Shown here piece by piece: positions 10,801 through 22,130 of a DNA stretch of 64,000 nt (the first letter of the stretch is position 1; the number at the start of each line of letters is the position of its first letter). A program made the position numbers and the translations under genes. Source of the DNA: Liriodendron chinense (taxonomy: Eukaryota; Streptophyta; Magnoliopsida; Magnoliales; Magnoliaceae); NCBI GenBank assembly GCA_003013855.2, contig ML058466.1:3215501-3279500 (forward strand), written 5' to 3'. Under the pieces are notes generated by a model. It was given only the letters and a program-made list of their open reading frames with translations, had not been told where the DNA came from and made no database searches.

Positions 10801-11761
10801 ATGAGGAAGATCTGGTACCCACACCATCAGTCATTGCAAGAACCAGTGGTCTTAGAAAGCAAAGGAGAGAAAAATTATAAAGAAGTCCCATGGCACTATC
10901 CAGAATGCACAGAAGTAGGAAACATGAATCCCAATGGGCGCTGCATCCGGAGAGATAATCAGAATAGAGGAGATCCCATAGGCGCTCTCTTGGGCCTCGG
11001 CAACAAAAACGAAATCGCATGTGATGTGGCGACTCAACTCAAGTCAATCCCTGCCCAAATCTCAATATGGGAGCTACTCTGCACATCACGCATACATCGA
11101 GAAATGTTGGCCAAAATCCTGAGCGATGCCCATGTCTCCTCCGATACGGTACCTGAAATGATAGCATTGATGATTAGATAGCTCCTGGCTCCGCGCGCCA
11201 TCACCTTCACTAATAATGAGTTGCCACCAGAAGGGCGCGACCATGGGCGATCCCTCAACATATCCTTACGATACAAAGACCTTTGTGTCCCGCTGGTCCT
11301 TATCGATAACGGCTCAAGCCTAATTGTCTGCCCACTGAAGACTACGGAACGCCTGGGAATCAGTCCCTCCTCGTTCCGGCCCAGCACCATGTACGTCAAA
11401 GCATTCAACAACACCCGCCGATCAGTGGAAGGAGAAGTCTGACATAGAGGTACAGATAGGCCCAGAAATCTCCACCATCACATTTCAAATCCTAGATATA
11501 TCATCCTCTTTCAACATGTTGCTTAGACAGCCTTGGCTGCACAAGGTGGGAGCTGTGCCATCAACTTTGCATCAACGGGTGAAGTACATCTATAGAAATC
11601 AAGTGATCTCTGTCTATGCAGAGAAGGAGCTCATCATTCCTTCCAATGCTGCTGCCACTGAACCAGATATCCCTATCATCGACATCCAACACTCTGAAGA
11701 AGACGTCCCGTTTCATAGTTTCGAATTCGAGACTGTAACGCTATCGCCAATCCAGAACTGA
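10801..11761 (+). pseudogene. pro: B1 aspartic protease
   Basis: The active-site region reads VLIDNGSSLIVCPL (D-N-G-S at 11305-11316), the form usual in Tat-type elements in place of D-T/S-G. It is followed by LRYKD and, in another frame, LLRQPWLHKVGAVPSTLHQ (11516 on), the second protease half. A TAG at 11179-11181 replaces the Gln codon seen in B2, a C-to-T change, and a frame break lies near 11440. The enzyme would cut the gag-pol precursor; this copy cannot make it. Confidence 0.75.
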
Positions 11762-11766
11762 TAAGT

Positions 11767-12534
11767 GTGGATCATGTCTTTTCACCAGCGGAACGTCTGA
11801 ACCTCAAGTATTGTATGAAAAATCATTTCAAGTCCAGAAAGATACCGCTGGTATATAATCAACGCAAATGGGGGCTCGGGTACAGGGCAATCTTCGTGGA
11901 CAAAAGAAAGAAGAAATTTTGGTGCTCACCCATTCAATTCATCAGGACAGGAGAGCTTTGCAGAGATCTAAGAAGATATCAACCGACTGCACTACACAAA
12001 GGCCTCCCGATGAGCCTAGCTTGGGCCATATGGCCCCCCATTCGATGGGACTGGATCCTCGAACCATCTAAGCCTCTGGAAGAAGAAGGAGATGATGAAG
12101 ATGAAGAAAATAAAATACAACAGCTTCAGGAACGGGGTACTCTGATACCTGCTCTCAACTAGGGGCACAACCTGCCCACTTCAACTCCAATCAACCAAGG
12201 GCACAACTTTCCATCTCAGCATCAATTAACAAGGGGCACGACTCGCCCTTCTCTGCAGAATCAACATCATCAATTATCAGCTAAGGGCAGAAGCAGCCCA
12301 TCCATTGGACGAAGAAAGGGAAATGGCCAGCCCTGGATCGGTCCGATGTCTAAATTCTGAACTTGTGTCTCGCTGTGGAGCCAGACGAACTGCAATGCAA
12401 GGTAAGTGATCCGGGAGGGACTGAGTATGACTCAGATCTCGAACCCAACCAGCGAGAAATCATGGTCATTGGGCCAGACCATGATTCTTCGCCCAAATCA
12501 TCAACCCCCACTTCTCTAGGGGAAGGAGTGTGAG
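11767..12534 (+). pseudogene. B1 protease-RT linker with QGHNLP-type repeats
   Basis: A conserved but unidentified segment (WGLGYRA, KGLPMSLAW, then an acidic run) is followed from 12160 by copies of a GGGCACAACYTGCCC-like unit, which translate as QGHNLP and could also fold as short hairpins. A frame continues to the TGA near 12530 with an acidic stretch equivalent to that of element A (EYDSDLEPN against TESEPN). B2 has the same linker at 63293-64000. I do not assign an enzymatic role. Confidence 0.55.
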
Positions 12535-12809
12535 GTCCTAAATGGTCATCTGTTCCCCTAGCTTCTGAATTAGCCAGAGAGTCATCTAAGGGCTCTATCT
12601 TCCAAAAAAAATGCATGTTTAAACAGCAAGCAGTACCTTGGGACAAGCTGGGATCAATCATGGTCTGCAATGCCCACTTGTTCAAAGTCCTGCGAATTTC
12701 AAAAATCCAAAAAAAATAAAAAACTTTCAAAAGCCAAAAACATTTAGCATTTCAAATCCAGAAAACTCTCAAAAACCAAAAAAACATTTCTTTTCCTGCA
12801 TTTAATAGC
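12535..12809 (+). other. A-rich spacer before RT, possible intron end
   Basis: CAAAAA-rich non-coding sequence separates the linker stop from the RT frame and ends TTTCTTTTCCTGCATTTAATAG, resembling a polypyrimidine tract plus 3' splice site just before the RT ATG at 12810. Ogre-type Tat elements are known to carry an intron in this position. No donor is convincing (GTAAGTGA at 12402 lies in coding sequence), so this is a proposal only. Confidence 0.4.
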
Positions 12810-14186
12810 ATGCCAAGTTCATTTAAAGAGTCGCATGAGTTTAAAGTCGAATCATATGATTTTGACATCAAATTAGACTTCGAACTTATGGGTCTAGACG
12901 AAGCTCAGGATGAGGAAGATGACGACCTAGCTCCCGAACTAGAGGATCTCCTCAAAAGGTTCGAATCTAAAGCCAATGTTGTAGCCGATGATTTCGAGGT
13001 AGTAAACTTGGGGACACCTGAGATCCCTAGGGAAGTACGCATTGGAAAGTCGTTGCCACCAGAGATGAAGCAAAGAATGATAGAGTTCCTAGCTCCAAGA
13101 TTGTCCAACTTCGCGTTCTCATATGAAGACATGCCAGGGCTCGATGAAGAGCTCGTTGTACACCATCTACCAACGAAGTCGGATATGAAGCCAGTGAAGC
13201 AGAAACTTCAAAGAATGAAGCCAGAATGGGCCATGAAAGTCCGAGATGAAGTCATCAAGCAATACAATGCGGGATTCTTAGTAGTTTCCAACTACCCTGA
13301 ATGGCTCGCCAATATCGTACCAATACCAAAGAAGGATGGCAAGGTTCAAATGTGCATCAATTTTCGAGATCTCAACAAAGTCAGTCCTAAAGATGACTTC
13401 CCTTTGCCGCATATCGACACTCTGGTCTACAACACTGCTTGGTACAAGATCTTCTCATTCATGGACGGGTTCTTAGGTTACAATCAGATCAAGATGGCCG
13501 TCGAAGATCACGAGAAGACATCATTTATCACTCCCTGGGGAACCTTCTGTTACAGGGTAATGCCGTTTGGTCTGAACAACATAGGAGCAACATATCAGCG
13601 AGCAGTGGCAGCATTATTCCACGATATGATGAACAAAGAGCTTGAAGTATATGTGGACGATATGATCGTCAAATCTCGCACAATTGAAGGACACTTTGAA
13701 GATCTAAAGAAGTTATTCAACAGATTGGAAAAGTACAAGCTGCGTCTCAACCCTCAGAAATGTGTTTTCGGTGCAATGGGAGGCAAACTCATTGGCTTTA
13801 TGGTGAGCGAGGGTGGCATCAGGGTCGACGAAACTAAAACCAGAGCAATCATTGCGATGCCCCCTCCTAGAACAGAGAAAGAAATTCATGGCTTCCTCGG
13901 CAGAATTCAATACATCAGTCGCTTCATAGCACAGGTCACACCTATTTGTGAACCCATGTTCAAGCTCCTCCGGAAGAACATTCCAAAAGAATGGAATGAC
14001 GATTGCCAAGTCACCTTCGACCGCATCAAGAAGTATCTCATGAATCCTCCAGTTCTAGTGCCGTCCACTCCCGGACGACCACTATTGTTATACATCTCGG
14101 TAGCAGCAAAAGTCATTGGCTGTGTTCTCGGCTAACACGACGAGACCGGGAAGAAGGAACAAGCAATATACTATTTGAGCCGAAAG
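12810..14186 (+). pseudogene. pol: B1 reverse transcriptase
   Basis: A 441-residue open frame holds an almost complete Ty3/gypsy RT: VPIPKKDGKVQMCINFRDLNK, the FPLPHID motif, FSFMDGFLGYNQI, FITPWGTFCYRVMPFGL and the catalytic YVDD at 13650-13661, then LNPQKCVFG and the connection domain (GFLGRIQYISRFI). A TAA at 14133 replaces the Gln codon expected in the start of RNase H; the frame then continues to the SRK codons at 14178-14186, where element F is inserted. It would copy the element RNA into DNA. The RNase H continues at 22131. Confidence 0.9.
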
Positions 14187-15480
14187 TGTAATACCCCAAA
14201 AATTTGGGCACACGAGTAAATACACGAGTGCGTGTTCACATGTGAGAAATTAAATTCTAAGCCGTGTTGTTCACACACATGCACACACGTATACATTTTT
14301 ATACGTGTCCAGACAACTTGTCAGGCCTCTGAAAAATTTAGTGTACTTAGTTAAGTCGATAGACCGACCGTTAGAATAATCTGTCGTTACTAGACTAGAA
14401 GATCTAACCGTCCACTTCGATTTCGAATTACGCGATCAATGTAAACCTGCCATACATCGTCCTGTACACATGTCTGTCCATAAATCTGATCCGTACATCA
14501 TGTCTGTCACCAGGAATATGCTTAGACCAGTGGTTTCTCGACCCTATGAACTTGCTCGGGTGTGTTTGTAACACCCTAGGATTTTAGAATAATTTGAATT
14601 ATAATTTAGTTAATTATTTAACAAATTAAATAACTGAAAATATTGATAAATTAATAATAAACCATTCGTAGGGAATTACTATATGGTCCCTTTATTAAAG
14701 TTTCTTCGAATAAACCCTAGAACAACATAGAAGTGATAGATTTCACAAAAATCATAAATTTATGATAATTATGAAAATGCCATTAGTTAAACTTAAGTTA
14801 GACCACCATTTTTAAGTTTTATAATTTTTGGCAATCACTTTCACACGAAACTTCATACACTAGTTCTAGGATATAATTTAACCATACACATCAAATTTCA
14901 GCTTTCCAATCATCTTACAAATGCCCTAATCAGAAATTGGACCATAAGTGGGCCACCCTAACTCGGATCTACCTCATTTTTCTCGTCAACGGATATTTTT
15001 ATGTTTTTCACCTATTGGATGGAGAAAATGGTATTGATCCATTTAGAATGGACCCCCACTCGTGGGGACAGCTGGTATTGCCCCGTGTACATGTGCTACA
15101 ATCCGAAGATTGCACACCCAAGTGCAGGTAGCGAAGTAGTAAAATACTCGGTAAGACCGAGGTCGATCCACAGGGATTGGGGTTAAGAACACTTAGAGGA
15201 ATTAGTTTAGGTGAGTGAGGTGAAATCTGGTTTATCCACGAGAGTGGAGCAAGTTGTGTGTGGTGAAAGACAAAAATAGAAAAGGGGCTAAGGCATCAGG
15301 GATCCACCTTTGATTCATTCACAAGATTTGATTCGTTGGTCCAACTATAACTCAACTGGAATTGAATAAAGATTCATTCCAACCGAAAGATAAAACAGTT
15401 AAACCATTTGCATATTTCATAAAAGATGGTGATCTGAACCGATTGATTTGACCATGAAGCACTCGTTAGTTGATCGCAGG

Positions 15481-15890
15481 GAATTCCAAGCATCCACTGT
15501 GCCCGGAGTCGACAATGGATCAAGAAATTGTACAGATCAACAACTTTGCCAACAAGTCAACCGATAAGATCACAAATCACACGATCAAATGCATACTTAC
15601 AAGATAGGAGGCTTTGATTGACCGATCCAACCGTTAAGATCTCGTCTATCGATCGCAGGGAATCCAAAGCATCCAATGTGCCCGGAGTCTACAATGGATC
15701 AAGGGATTTTACAGATCGATGACTTTACCTGCACTAGCTCGATGACCGTAGGGAATCTAAAGCATCCAACGTGCCCGGAGTCGACGATGGATCAAGGGAC
15801 TTTATCGATCATAAACTAGCTAATTGGTGTGCAAGGGATCCCAAGCATCCAATGTGCCCGGAGTCGACGATGGATCAAGGGGCTTGCACA
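15481..15890. repeat. four-copy repeat with GTGCCCGGAGTCGAC
   Basis: Blocks of about 45 bases, AAGCATCCAAYGTGCCCGGAG plus ATGGATCAAGGG after a short gap, start near 15488, 15668, 15759 and 15848. The first interval is about 180 bases and the others about 90, so one unit appears to have decayed. All lie inside element G. Confidence 0.7.
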
Positions 15891-16441
15891 ACAATAGCGT
15901 CCGCCGAGGTGGATAACCGAACCAATCAACCAAAGAGAACTCCAACATTTACACCACACAATGTTGAACTAAAAGAACCAAAGCTTGCAAATTTCTTCAA
16001 AGGCTTCACCCCTGGCCTTAGCTAGAGGTTTAGCCAACCATGCTACAATGGAAGACTAAATTCTCTACAAAGGAAAAACTACACTGCTCTACACTACAAA
16101 AGAAAGAAAGAAAACTAAAGAAGAGAAGGGAGGAGTTGTAGAGAATGGGATGATGAGAATGAGAGGGAGAGGAGCTTCTTTTATAGCCTTATGAGGAGCT
16201 CCCAAGCCTAGGTGGCACACCAAAAGTTTCTTTAGGCTTGGGAATGGAGTTAGGCTTGGAGTGCCCAAAGCAAACTTTGCTTTTAGGTTTGGGCTTGGAG
16301 TTAGGCTTAGATGGACATGTGGCAAGAAAAGTACTCCAATCCTAGGTGTCACTCCAAGCCTAAAGCAAACTTTTCTTTTAGGTTTGGGCTTGGAGTGAGG
16401 CTTGGATGATGAGGTGGCATTCCATGCCTTACACATGTGTG

Positions 16442-16442
<1 letters not shown>

Positions 16443-16500
<58 letters not shown>
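16443..16500. repeat. (AG)n microsatellite
   Basis: An uninterrupted AG dinucleotide run of about 28 units inside element G. Confidence 0.95.
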
Positions 16501-16503
<3 letters not shown>

Positions 16504-18254
16504 CTCTCTTGCTAGCTCCACACGTGAGATGAAGGGAGAGGGAGAGCAGCTGGATGTTCTCCATTCGCTGGACGGTTGAGATGACGGCTTGAATTGTCCT
16601 TCATTGCAGCTGCCACTTTGGACGACTGATGATTTGAGTGTGTGGTCCATCTGATGTAGCTGGAGTGAAGGCAACTGCAGTGGTCAGATTTCAAGTGTGG
16701 CTAAGATGCTGATCGTTTGAGTCTTCTTGCACGTGCTGGAGCTATTTGGATGGTCCAATTGCTGGACGGTCTTGATCTCTGTTGATTGAGGGTGTTGGAC
16801 GCTAGAGCTTGGTGTGTTTGATCGTCTACCAGCTGGAGCAATGGACGGCTAGGATGGAGAGTGGATGAGGAGTAGATGTGGACGGCTGGATTCCAGCTGA
16901 GATGAACAGCTGCTGCAGAAGGTGGGTCGTTCATTTGCTGATCTGCACGTGTGGCTGAAATGGAAGGTCAGCTGGAGGTGCATCTCTGTTGCACGTTGTA
17001 GTGGTGCAATCATGGCTAGATAATGGACAGTCGTTCGTGCTGGACGCTGATCTGATGGTGGATGAGTAGTGAATAGCTTCATCATGTTGGGGGCCCACCT
17101 TGCTGTTACACAATTGAAGGATGTTGGACATCCTTTGATGGCACGTGTGGGGATGGACTGCTTGAGATGGACGGTCCAATTGATGTTGTTATGTGTGGTC
17201 CACCTTGCTTGACGGTGGAGATGGCCTGGACGGCTGAGATGTGGGGTCCACAACGCTGGCTGTTGAAGCTGGAGCTGAAGCTGACCACACGTGCCAAGTG
17301 GCTGATCTCCAGATGAAGGTGGAGCTGATTTAGGAGGGCAGTGCATGGAGATGGACGGTGGAGATGATTTGGATGATCAACGGCTGAGATTTTGCTGATC
17401 AGCTGGCCGTTTGATGATGAACATGCGGAGATGGATGCTGGTCGTGCTTGCTTGATGGACGGTTGGTCCCAACTATAGACATCCAATCTTGACCGTTCAA
17501 ACTCATGTGATCTCCAAATCACTACCATTAAACATGCACATCCCGGACTTCCAATGAGTGGTTGTGGTGCGGTCCACCATAGAATATGATCCATCATTTG
17601 ATCTTTATGGCCCGATTTTCTTCATGATCACCACACACTTGACGTTGATTACTTTTGGGCACTAAATCGTCCTGATTGACTCGGATTTTGTCCAACTTCT
17701 CCTGATCACCTGAAGACAGAAAATTCACCTAATGAGAGATAATTAACCGGAGAAAACAATGATAATGCTCTTAACAACTAGGGTTAATTATACAATATTA
17801 GGTACTCATCAACATGCGACCCACGTTAAAAAAAAAAAACAAAGCTCATTACCTTCCTTCTTCTCCCTGGACGTTGCAGCAGCAGCAGCGTTACTGCTAC
17901 CGCTATTCACGGTCCACACATCCATCAGAGTGGGCCCCACTGGTCGATTCAAACCATCCATTTGTTCCTCTGTGGCCAAGGATGTGGTCTGTAAGTTTTG
18001 TGCTCATCACGAGTTACCTATATAGGTTGCGCCAAACCATGGTTTGCAATCAATGTAAATAAAAAATAGTCAAGATCCAGGTCCCTACTTTGCATGGACG
18101 TCCAACATTGAGTATATATAAGTCATGAGAACTACATCTACCCTTTCAACAGTCCCCATGTGACGTAGCTTGCAAGATAGGAGGAAACTAAATCCTTCTT
18201 AGACTTGGAAACTCAAGACAATTACGCACCCATCGCAAGCGTTTCTTACTCGGC

Positions 18255-18261
18255 TATAAAA
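18255..18261 (+). promoter_or_regulatory. TATA box of element F
   Basis: TATAAAA in the context CGGCTATAAAAGCCCATCC, followed 20-30 bases on by a CTCTTCCTCTC leader. This is the clearest promoter signature in element F. Confidence 0.6.
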
Positions 18262-18389
18262 GCCCATCCTCTATCTCTTCCTCTCTTCAGAAAACGTCAG
18301 AGAGAGTGAGAGAGAGAGATCCGTTAGAGAGAGAGAGACGTTGGAGCGAGAGAGAGAGAGTGTTATTGCTGTTGATGCTGGGGCAGCGT

Positions 18390-18690
18390 CCCAGGCCAAG
18401 AGAAAGAAGAAAGAAAGAAGAAGAAAGAAAGAAGAAGAAAGAAGAAGAAAAGAAGAAAAGAAGAAGAGAAATAAAAGAAAGAAGAAAGAGAAAGAGAAAG
18501 AAATAAGAGAAGAGAAAGAAGGAGAGAGAAAGAATAAAGAAGAAGAAGAAAGAGGAAAGAAAGAAGAAGAAGAAGGAAAAGAAGAAAGAGGAAGAAAGAA
18601 AGAAGAAGGAAGAAAGAAGAAGAAAAAGAAGAAGAAAGAAGGAAGAAGAAGAAGAGAAGAAAGAGAAAGAAAGAAGAAGACCGAGTTGAC
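18390..18690. repeat. GAA/GAAA low-complexity tract
   Basis: About 300 bases of AAGAAGAAAGAAGAGG-type purine sequence directly downstream of the F promoter. The long Lys/Arg/Glu frame on this strand and the Ser/Phe/Leu frame on the other are products of base composition, not genes. Confidence 0.9.
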
Positions 18691-18699
18691 TCGCTGAGT

Positions 18700-19232
18700 C
18701 AACTTAGATTCGAGTTAGGTCCTATTTGAAGCCTAGAGATTAGCAAATTTGTGAGTGATTCATCTCACGTAACTTTCTTTGTTAATTCTAATGTTCTCCC
18801 TGTTTACGTTTAATTTATAAATTCTCCTTTTCTAATTAGGATTTTAAGTATACTTTAATGATTTTTCCCTTATCATGGAATCCTAAGTAAAGGATTCATC
18901 CATCTAAAATTTTTTTAATTAGGTTTCTTAGAGTTTCACTTTATTATTTTACGTGATTATGGAATCCTTGGTAGTGGATTTATCTCTCCCAGTTTCTCCA
19001 TTAATTTTCTTGAATTTCATCTTGTTCTTACACGTAGTATGGATCCTAGGTAAGGGATAAATCTCTTATCTCTGTTCTTAAAATTTATCTATGAATTATC
19101 CTTTCTTGGAGAATTTACTTTCTCAAAAATTTTCATCTTGGATACCTACGTTAAAAGTTCGAAAACAACTTAATGTAGGTTTAGGTGAACATAATGAAAG
19201 TACGTTGGGTAGTCTAACACGACACCTACGTA
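18700..19232. other. element F body, AT-rich, no gene
   Basis: Repeated phrases of the type TCATGGAATCCTAAGTAAAGG / TTATGGAATCCTTGGTAGTGG (near 18873, 18956 and 19037) indicate a loose repeat of about 80 bases. No coding frame is supported. Confidence 0.4.
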
Positions 19233-19234
19233 TG

Positions 19235-21111
19235 TGCGGAAGCTTAAAGAACAACTAGAATTATAGCTAACCTATAGGAGGGGGTGATTAGGACGTTTTT
19301 TGAAATTCTTTTCGCCTACTTATATAATACAATAAATCAAACTATGTAAGCAAGAACATTTCGGCTACAAGCCTAAGTGGGTCCAATAACAAGACTAGCA
19401 TTTGATAAAGCAATAAACAACCTAGTCTAAAGCATGCATAGGTAATTAAAAGATTTAACTAATCAAGCTCCTAACTTATGCAACCTATGTAGACTTATGA
19501 GAATGGATCAATGAGCTCAAGTCTACACAACTAGTGAAAGTACATCTTGTGTGTGGATGTGCCTAATTAGTGCCTAGCATACATTTCTATCAAGCATTCA
19601 TAATTAAACAATTAAACTAACAATGCTAAGATATTAATGTGCTCAATTCAATCACAAACACAAGCATGTATAGTGGTTCGACTTTGGGTCTACTCCACTC
19701 CTGGTTCAAGTACTCAACTCCTTTGAGCACACCGGCATTCACTATCGGAGGTTTTAAATGAGGTTCACCTCTCAACCTTTACACGGAGGTTTTACCGGTT
19801 CACCTCTCAACCATGACCGGAGTTTTGGACAAAGGGCTAACTCTCAACCCAAACGGAGTTTTGGACATAGGCTAACTCTCAACCCGTCTCACGTTCACTC
19901 CCGTGATGGAGGCTCCCCCTTAGAGACTTAGTTTAGGCCCGGCAAACGGGCCAAGGAACGGCTAACGTCCCTAGATTGAGTTTGACAAACAAACTCTAAA
20001 TGGACTCTCAAAAAGGACAACCTTACCTGTCGGATGAGCCCCTTGTTTAGCGCCGGTTCGGGTTGCTTGATCTCCGCTCTCCCGTGCTTCAATCAGCTTC
20101 CCTTGCTCCCACGATCGTGTTGCCGTTGCGTCGCCAATGCCTCAGCCACACTTAATCAAACACCTTGCATGTGATGCCTTTGAGATGCCCAAGGTGCTAG
20201 GAGGGTAGGTTTGAGAACTCTACAATTAATGGGAATGGGTTGCCTAGAGGTTCTCTCCTACAACGATCTCATCTTAGAGTTTTGGACAAGGATTTGCCAA
20301 TCAAGAAGGTTCCAAACTCTAGAGATCAAGAGGGGATGAAGGTCATCTTCTTCATGAGCTTGGAATGCTCTAATCTTGTGTTAAAGCACAAGGAAGATGC
20401 CTTGCATAGGTTGGGAATGAGCCTCAAATGGTCTCCAACAATGGTGGCTTCACTCCTCTTGAAATCCCTCTTGCAATGCCAAAAAATCGAACTCCATATA
20501 TAGGAAAAGTGAACTCCAACGGTCATAAAACGGGTAAAAAATAGCTCTGCCGACCTGTCCCGACCGGTCGGCCAAAAGCCAAGAGAAGACAGGGAGTACA
20601 CTGTCTGAATGGGGGTCTGTCTGACCGGTCGTGACCGGTTGGACTAGCCCAACCGACCGGTCACGACCGGTCGGTCCACCTGAAGCCTGCAAACACAGTA
20701 GCTTGCTGTTTGGTCTGGCCGACCGGTCTTGACCGGTCGGACCAGTCCAGCCGACCGGTCCCGACCAGTCGAACAGGCCTGGTTCAGCTCAGCAGTTTGC
20801 TGAACTTCGTATATTCTAACCCACTCACTTTAGGCCATGTTTTGGGTGATGTTCAGGGACACCTAAGGCCATTCTAAGATGACAAAGGGTTTTCCAAAGA
20901 TGGTCAAGGTCATCAAAGAGGTTACGGGTTGGGTTTTGGTCAAGGTTAAGGCACCAAGGCATCACTTTTACTTGATTCTTCTTTCTTGATGTAGCAGGGC
21001 CATCTGAGTCTTCGGTCTTCGTCTTCATTGGGCTCAACCGACATTGGACTCACTGACATAAGTGATTGACAAACAAGGTACACTAGTATGCCACAGAAAA
21101 GTGCACTAACA
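19235..21111 (-). mobile_element. solo copia LTR D2 nested in F
   Basis: In minus orientation it begins TGTTAGTGCACTTTTC at 21111 and ends CTTCCGCA near 19235, and it is collinear with LTR D1: GACCGGTC inverted repeats (20550-20772), TATA box (20497-20502), the ACTCCACTCCTGGTTC block and CCTATAGGAGGGGGTG. No primer site or gag follows, so it is a solo LTR. I could not find a clean target duplication; the left end may be a few bases off. Confidence 0.7.
20550..20772. repeat. array of five GACCGGTC inverted repeats in LTR D2
   Basis: Copies at 20550-20571, 20621-20642, 20653-20674, 20719-20740 and 20751-20772 with 10-base arms CCGACCGGTC / GACCGGTCGG and spacers CC, GT, AC, TT and CC. One copy (20653) and another (20719) are perfect. 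Arrangement matches the U3 of LTR D1. Confidence 0.9.
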
Positions 21112-21351
21112 CATAATGGTACCGTTGTGTAACCCTAGATACTAGTAGTAGTTCTAAAATCCCACGTAATATTTCTCTCACGTTTCTTGGTAAACAGTAA
21201 ACTAGGGTTAAAAGACAAAGAAACACTTTCATGAAAATAATACATGCATGGTGTGATTGGACGTGAGTTTTGATATGCATTGTATGCTTGAAGAAGTGCT
21301 TCCATAACTCATGACATATACATACATTTATACACTGTGACAGAATAGGAG

Positions 21352-21600
21352 CATGGTTGATTTGACTCCTTGGCGTGCATGGTTGATTTGCCGTCTCGCT
21401 GTACCGGTTAGGTGAGCATGATTGATTTGGGACAGGTTCCTAATGTTCAGTGGCATCGAGTTCTAGTCGTTTTACTTATTGAGCATGGTTGATTTGCTTG
21501 GTTGGATCAGTGGTGCATGGTTGATTTGCCCACTGGCATGCTTGGTTGATTTGCCGCCTCGCTATACCGGTTAGGTGAGCATGGTTGATTTGCGACAGGT
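21352..21600. repeat. 163-bp tandem repeat with seven GCATGGTTGATTTG motifs
   Basis: Two units share ACCGGTTAGGTGAGCAT...GACAGGTTCCTAATGTTCAGTGG at a period of about 163 bases (21403 and 21566). Within them GCATGGTTGATTTG or a one-base variant occurs seven times. It lies in the downstream part of element F. Confidence 0.75.
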
Positions 21601-22130
21601 TCCTAATGTTCAGTGGTAATGAGTTCCTAAACGTTTATTGCTCTCACACGTATCATAACATACATGACATTATGATAATCATATTTCATTTATAATAAAT
21701 CATAAAGTGTATCAATTATAACCTCATCCTTGTATATTTTATACAATTCTATCCGTTGATGATTCACATCTTGTCTCTTATTAAATAGAATATTACATGT
21801 GATGGAAATGACCTCACTGGGCTTTTAGTCCACCAAAATCACCACAGTTCTTGCAGGTTTTCAGGAAGGAAAAGACAGTAGACAGGGCATAGTATTCAGA
21901 TGGTCACGTGTAACTCAAACGCTAACTAGTCGTTGATTTATTTTATCTTGTAAAATTCAATGTAATAAGATATTAGTGGAAAAGAAACTTTATATTTGGG
22001 ATTTATTTTAGTTATGCGATGTGTGGAATGGAATCTCATGAAATCTACGCTCAAATTTTCAATTCACACCATGGAACTCGGGCTTTGGGTTATTGTACTC
22101 AAGTCCCAAATTTCAGGGCGTGATAGAAAG

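Larger units (their letters stand above)
15094..17811. mobile_element. element G nested in F (TG...CA, 5-bp target duplication)
   Basis: Starts TGCTACAATCC and ends GGTACTCATCA, flanked on both sides by ACATG (15089-15093, 17812-17816). TG/CA ends with a 5-base duplication are diagnostic of LTR-retrotransposon integration. The 2718-bp body has no pol genes; it holds the phrase AGGTCGATCCACAGGGATTGG near its start, a four-copy internal repeat, inverted CCAAGCCT/AGGCTTGG blocks at 16190-16400 and an AG microsatellite. It is a solo LTR or a small non-autonomous element; family not recognised. Confidence 0.75.
14187..22125 (+). mobile_element. LTR element F inserted in B1 pol (probable long solo LTR with nested insertions)
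   Basis: The insertion is bounded by the 5-base direct repeat GAAAG at 14182-14186 and 22126-22130, and the pol frame resumes exactly after it. Ends are TGTAATACCCC...TTTGGG and CCCAAATTTCAGGGCGTGATA, a degenerate inverted pair of the TGTAAYRCCCC type seen on many plant Ty3/gypsy LTRs; the last bases probably mutated from a CA end. No gag or pol is found. Subtracting nested G and D2 leaves about 3.3 kb. A TATA box at 18255 and a CT/GA-rich leader suit an LTR promoter. Strand is taken from the TATA box. Confidence 0.75.

Noticed and set aside
12402..12410. GTAAGTGA as 5' splice site of an Ogre-type intron
   Set aside because: The same position in B2 is not a donor, and the frame reads through it as conserved linker.
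14567..14600. TGTAACACCCTAGG as the start of a further nested LTR
   Set aside because: No matching TGTTACA end or target duplication was found; kept as part of element F.
16089..17597. Several minus-strand ORFs of 80-165 codons
   Set aside because: They overlap repeats and a microsatellite of element G, have no recognisable motif, and their composition follows the repeated GGACGGCTGAGATG-type phrases.
18271..18702. Long open frames on both strands (Ser/Phe/Leu-rich and Lys/Glu-rich)
   Set aside because: They are translations of a GAA/GAAA low-complexity tract and lack any domain.
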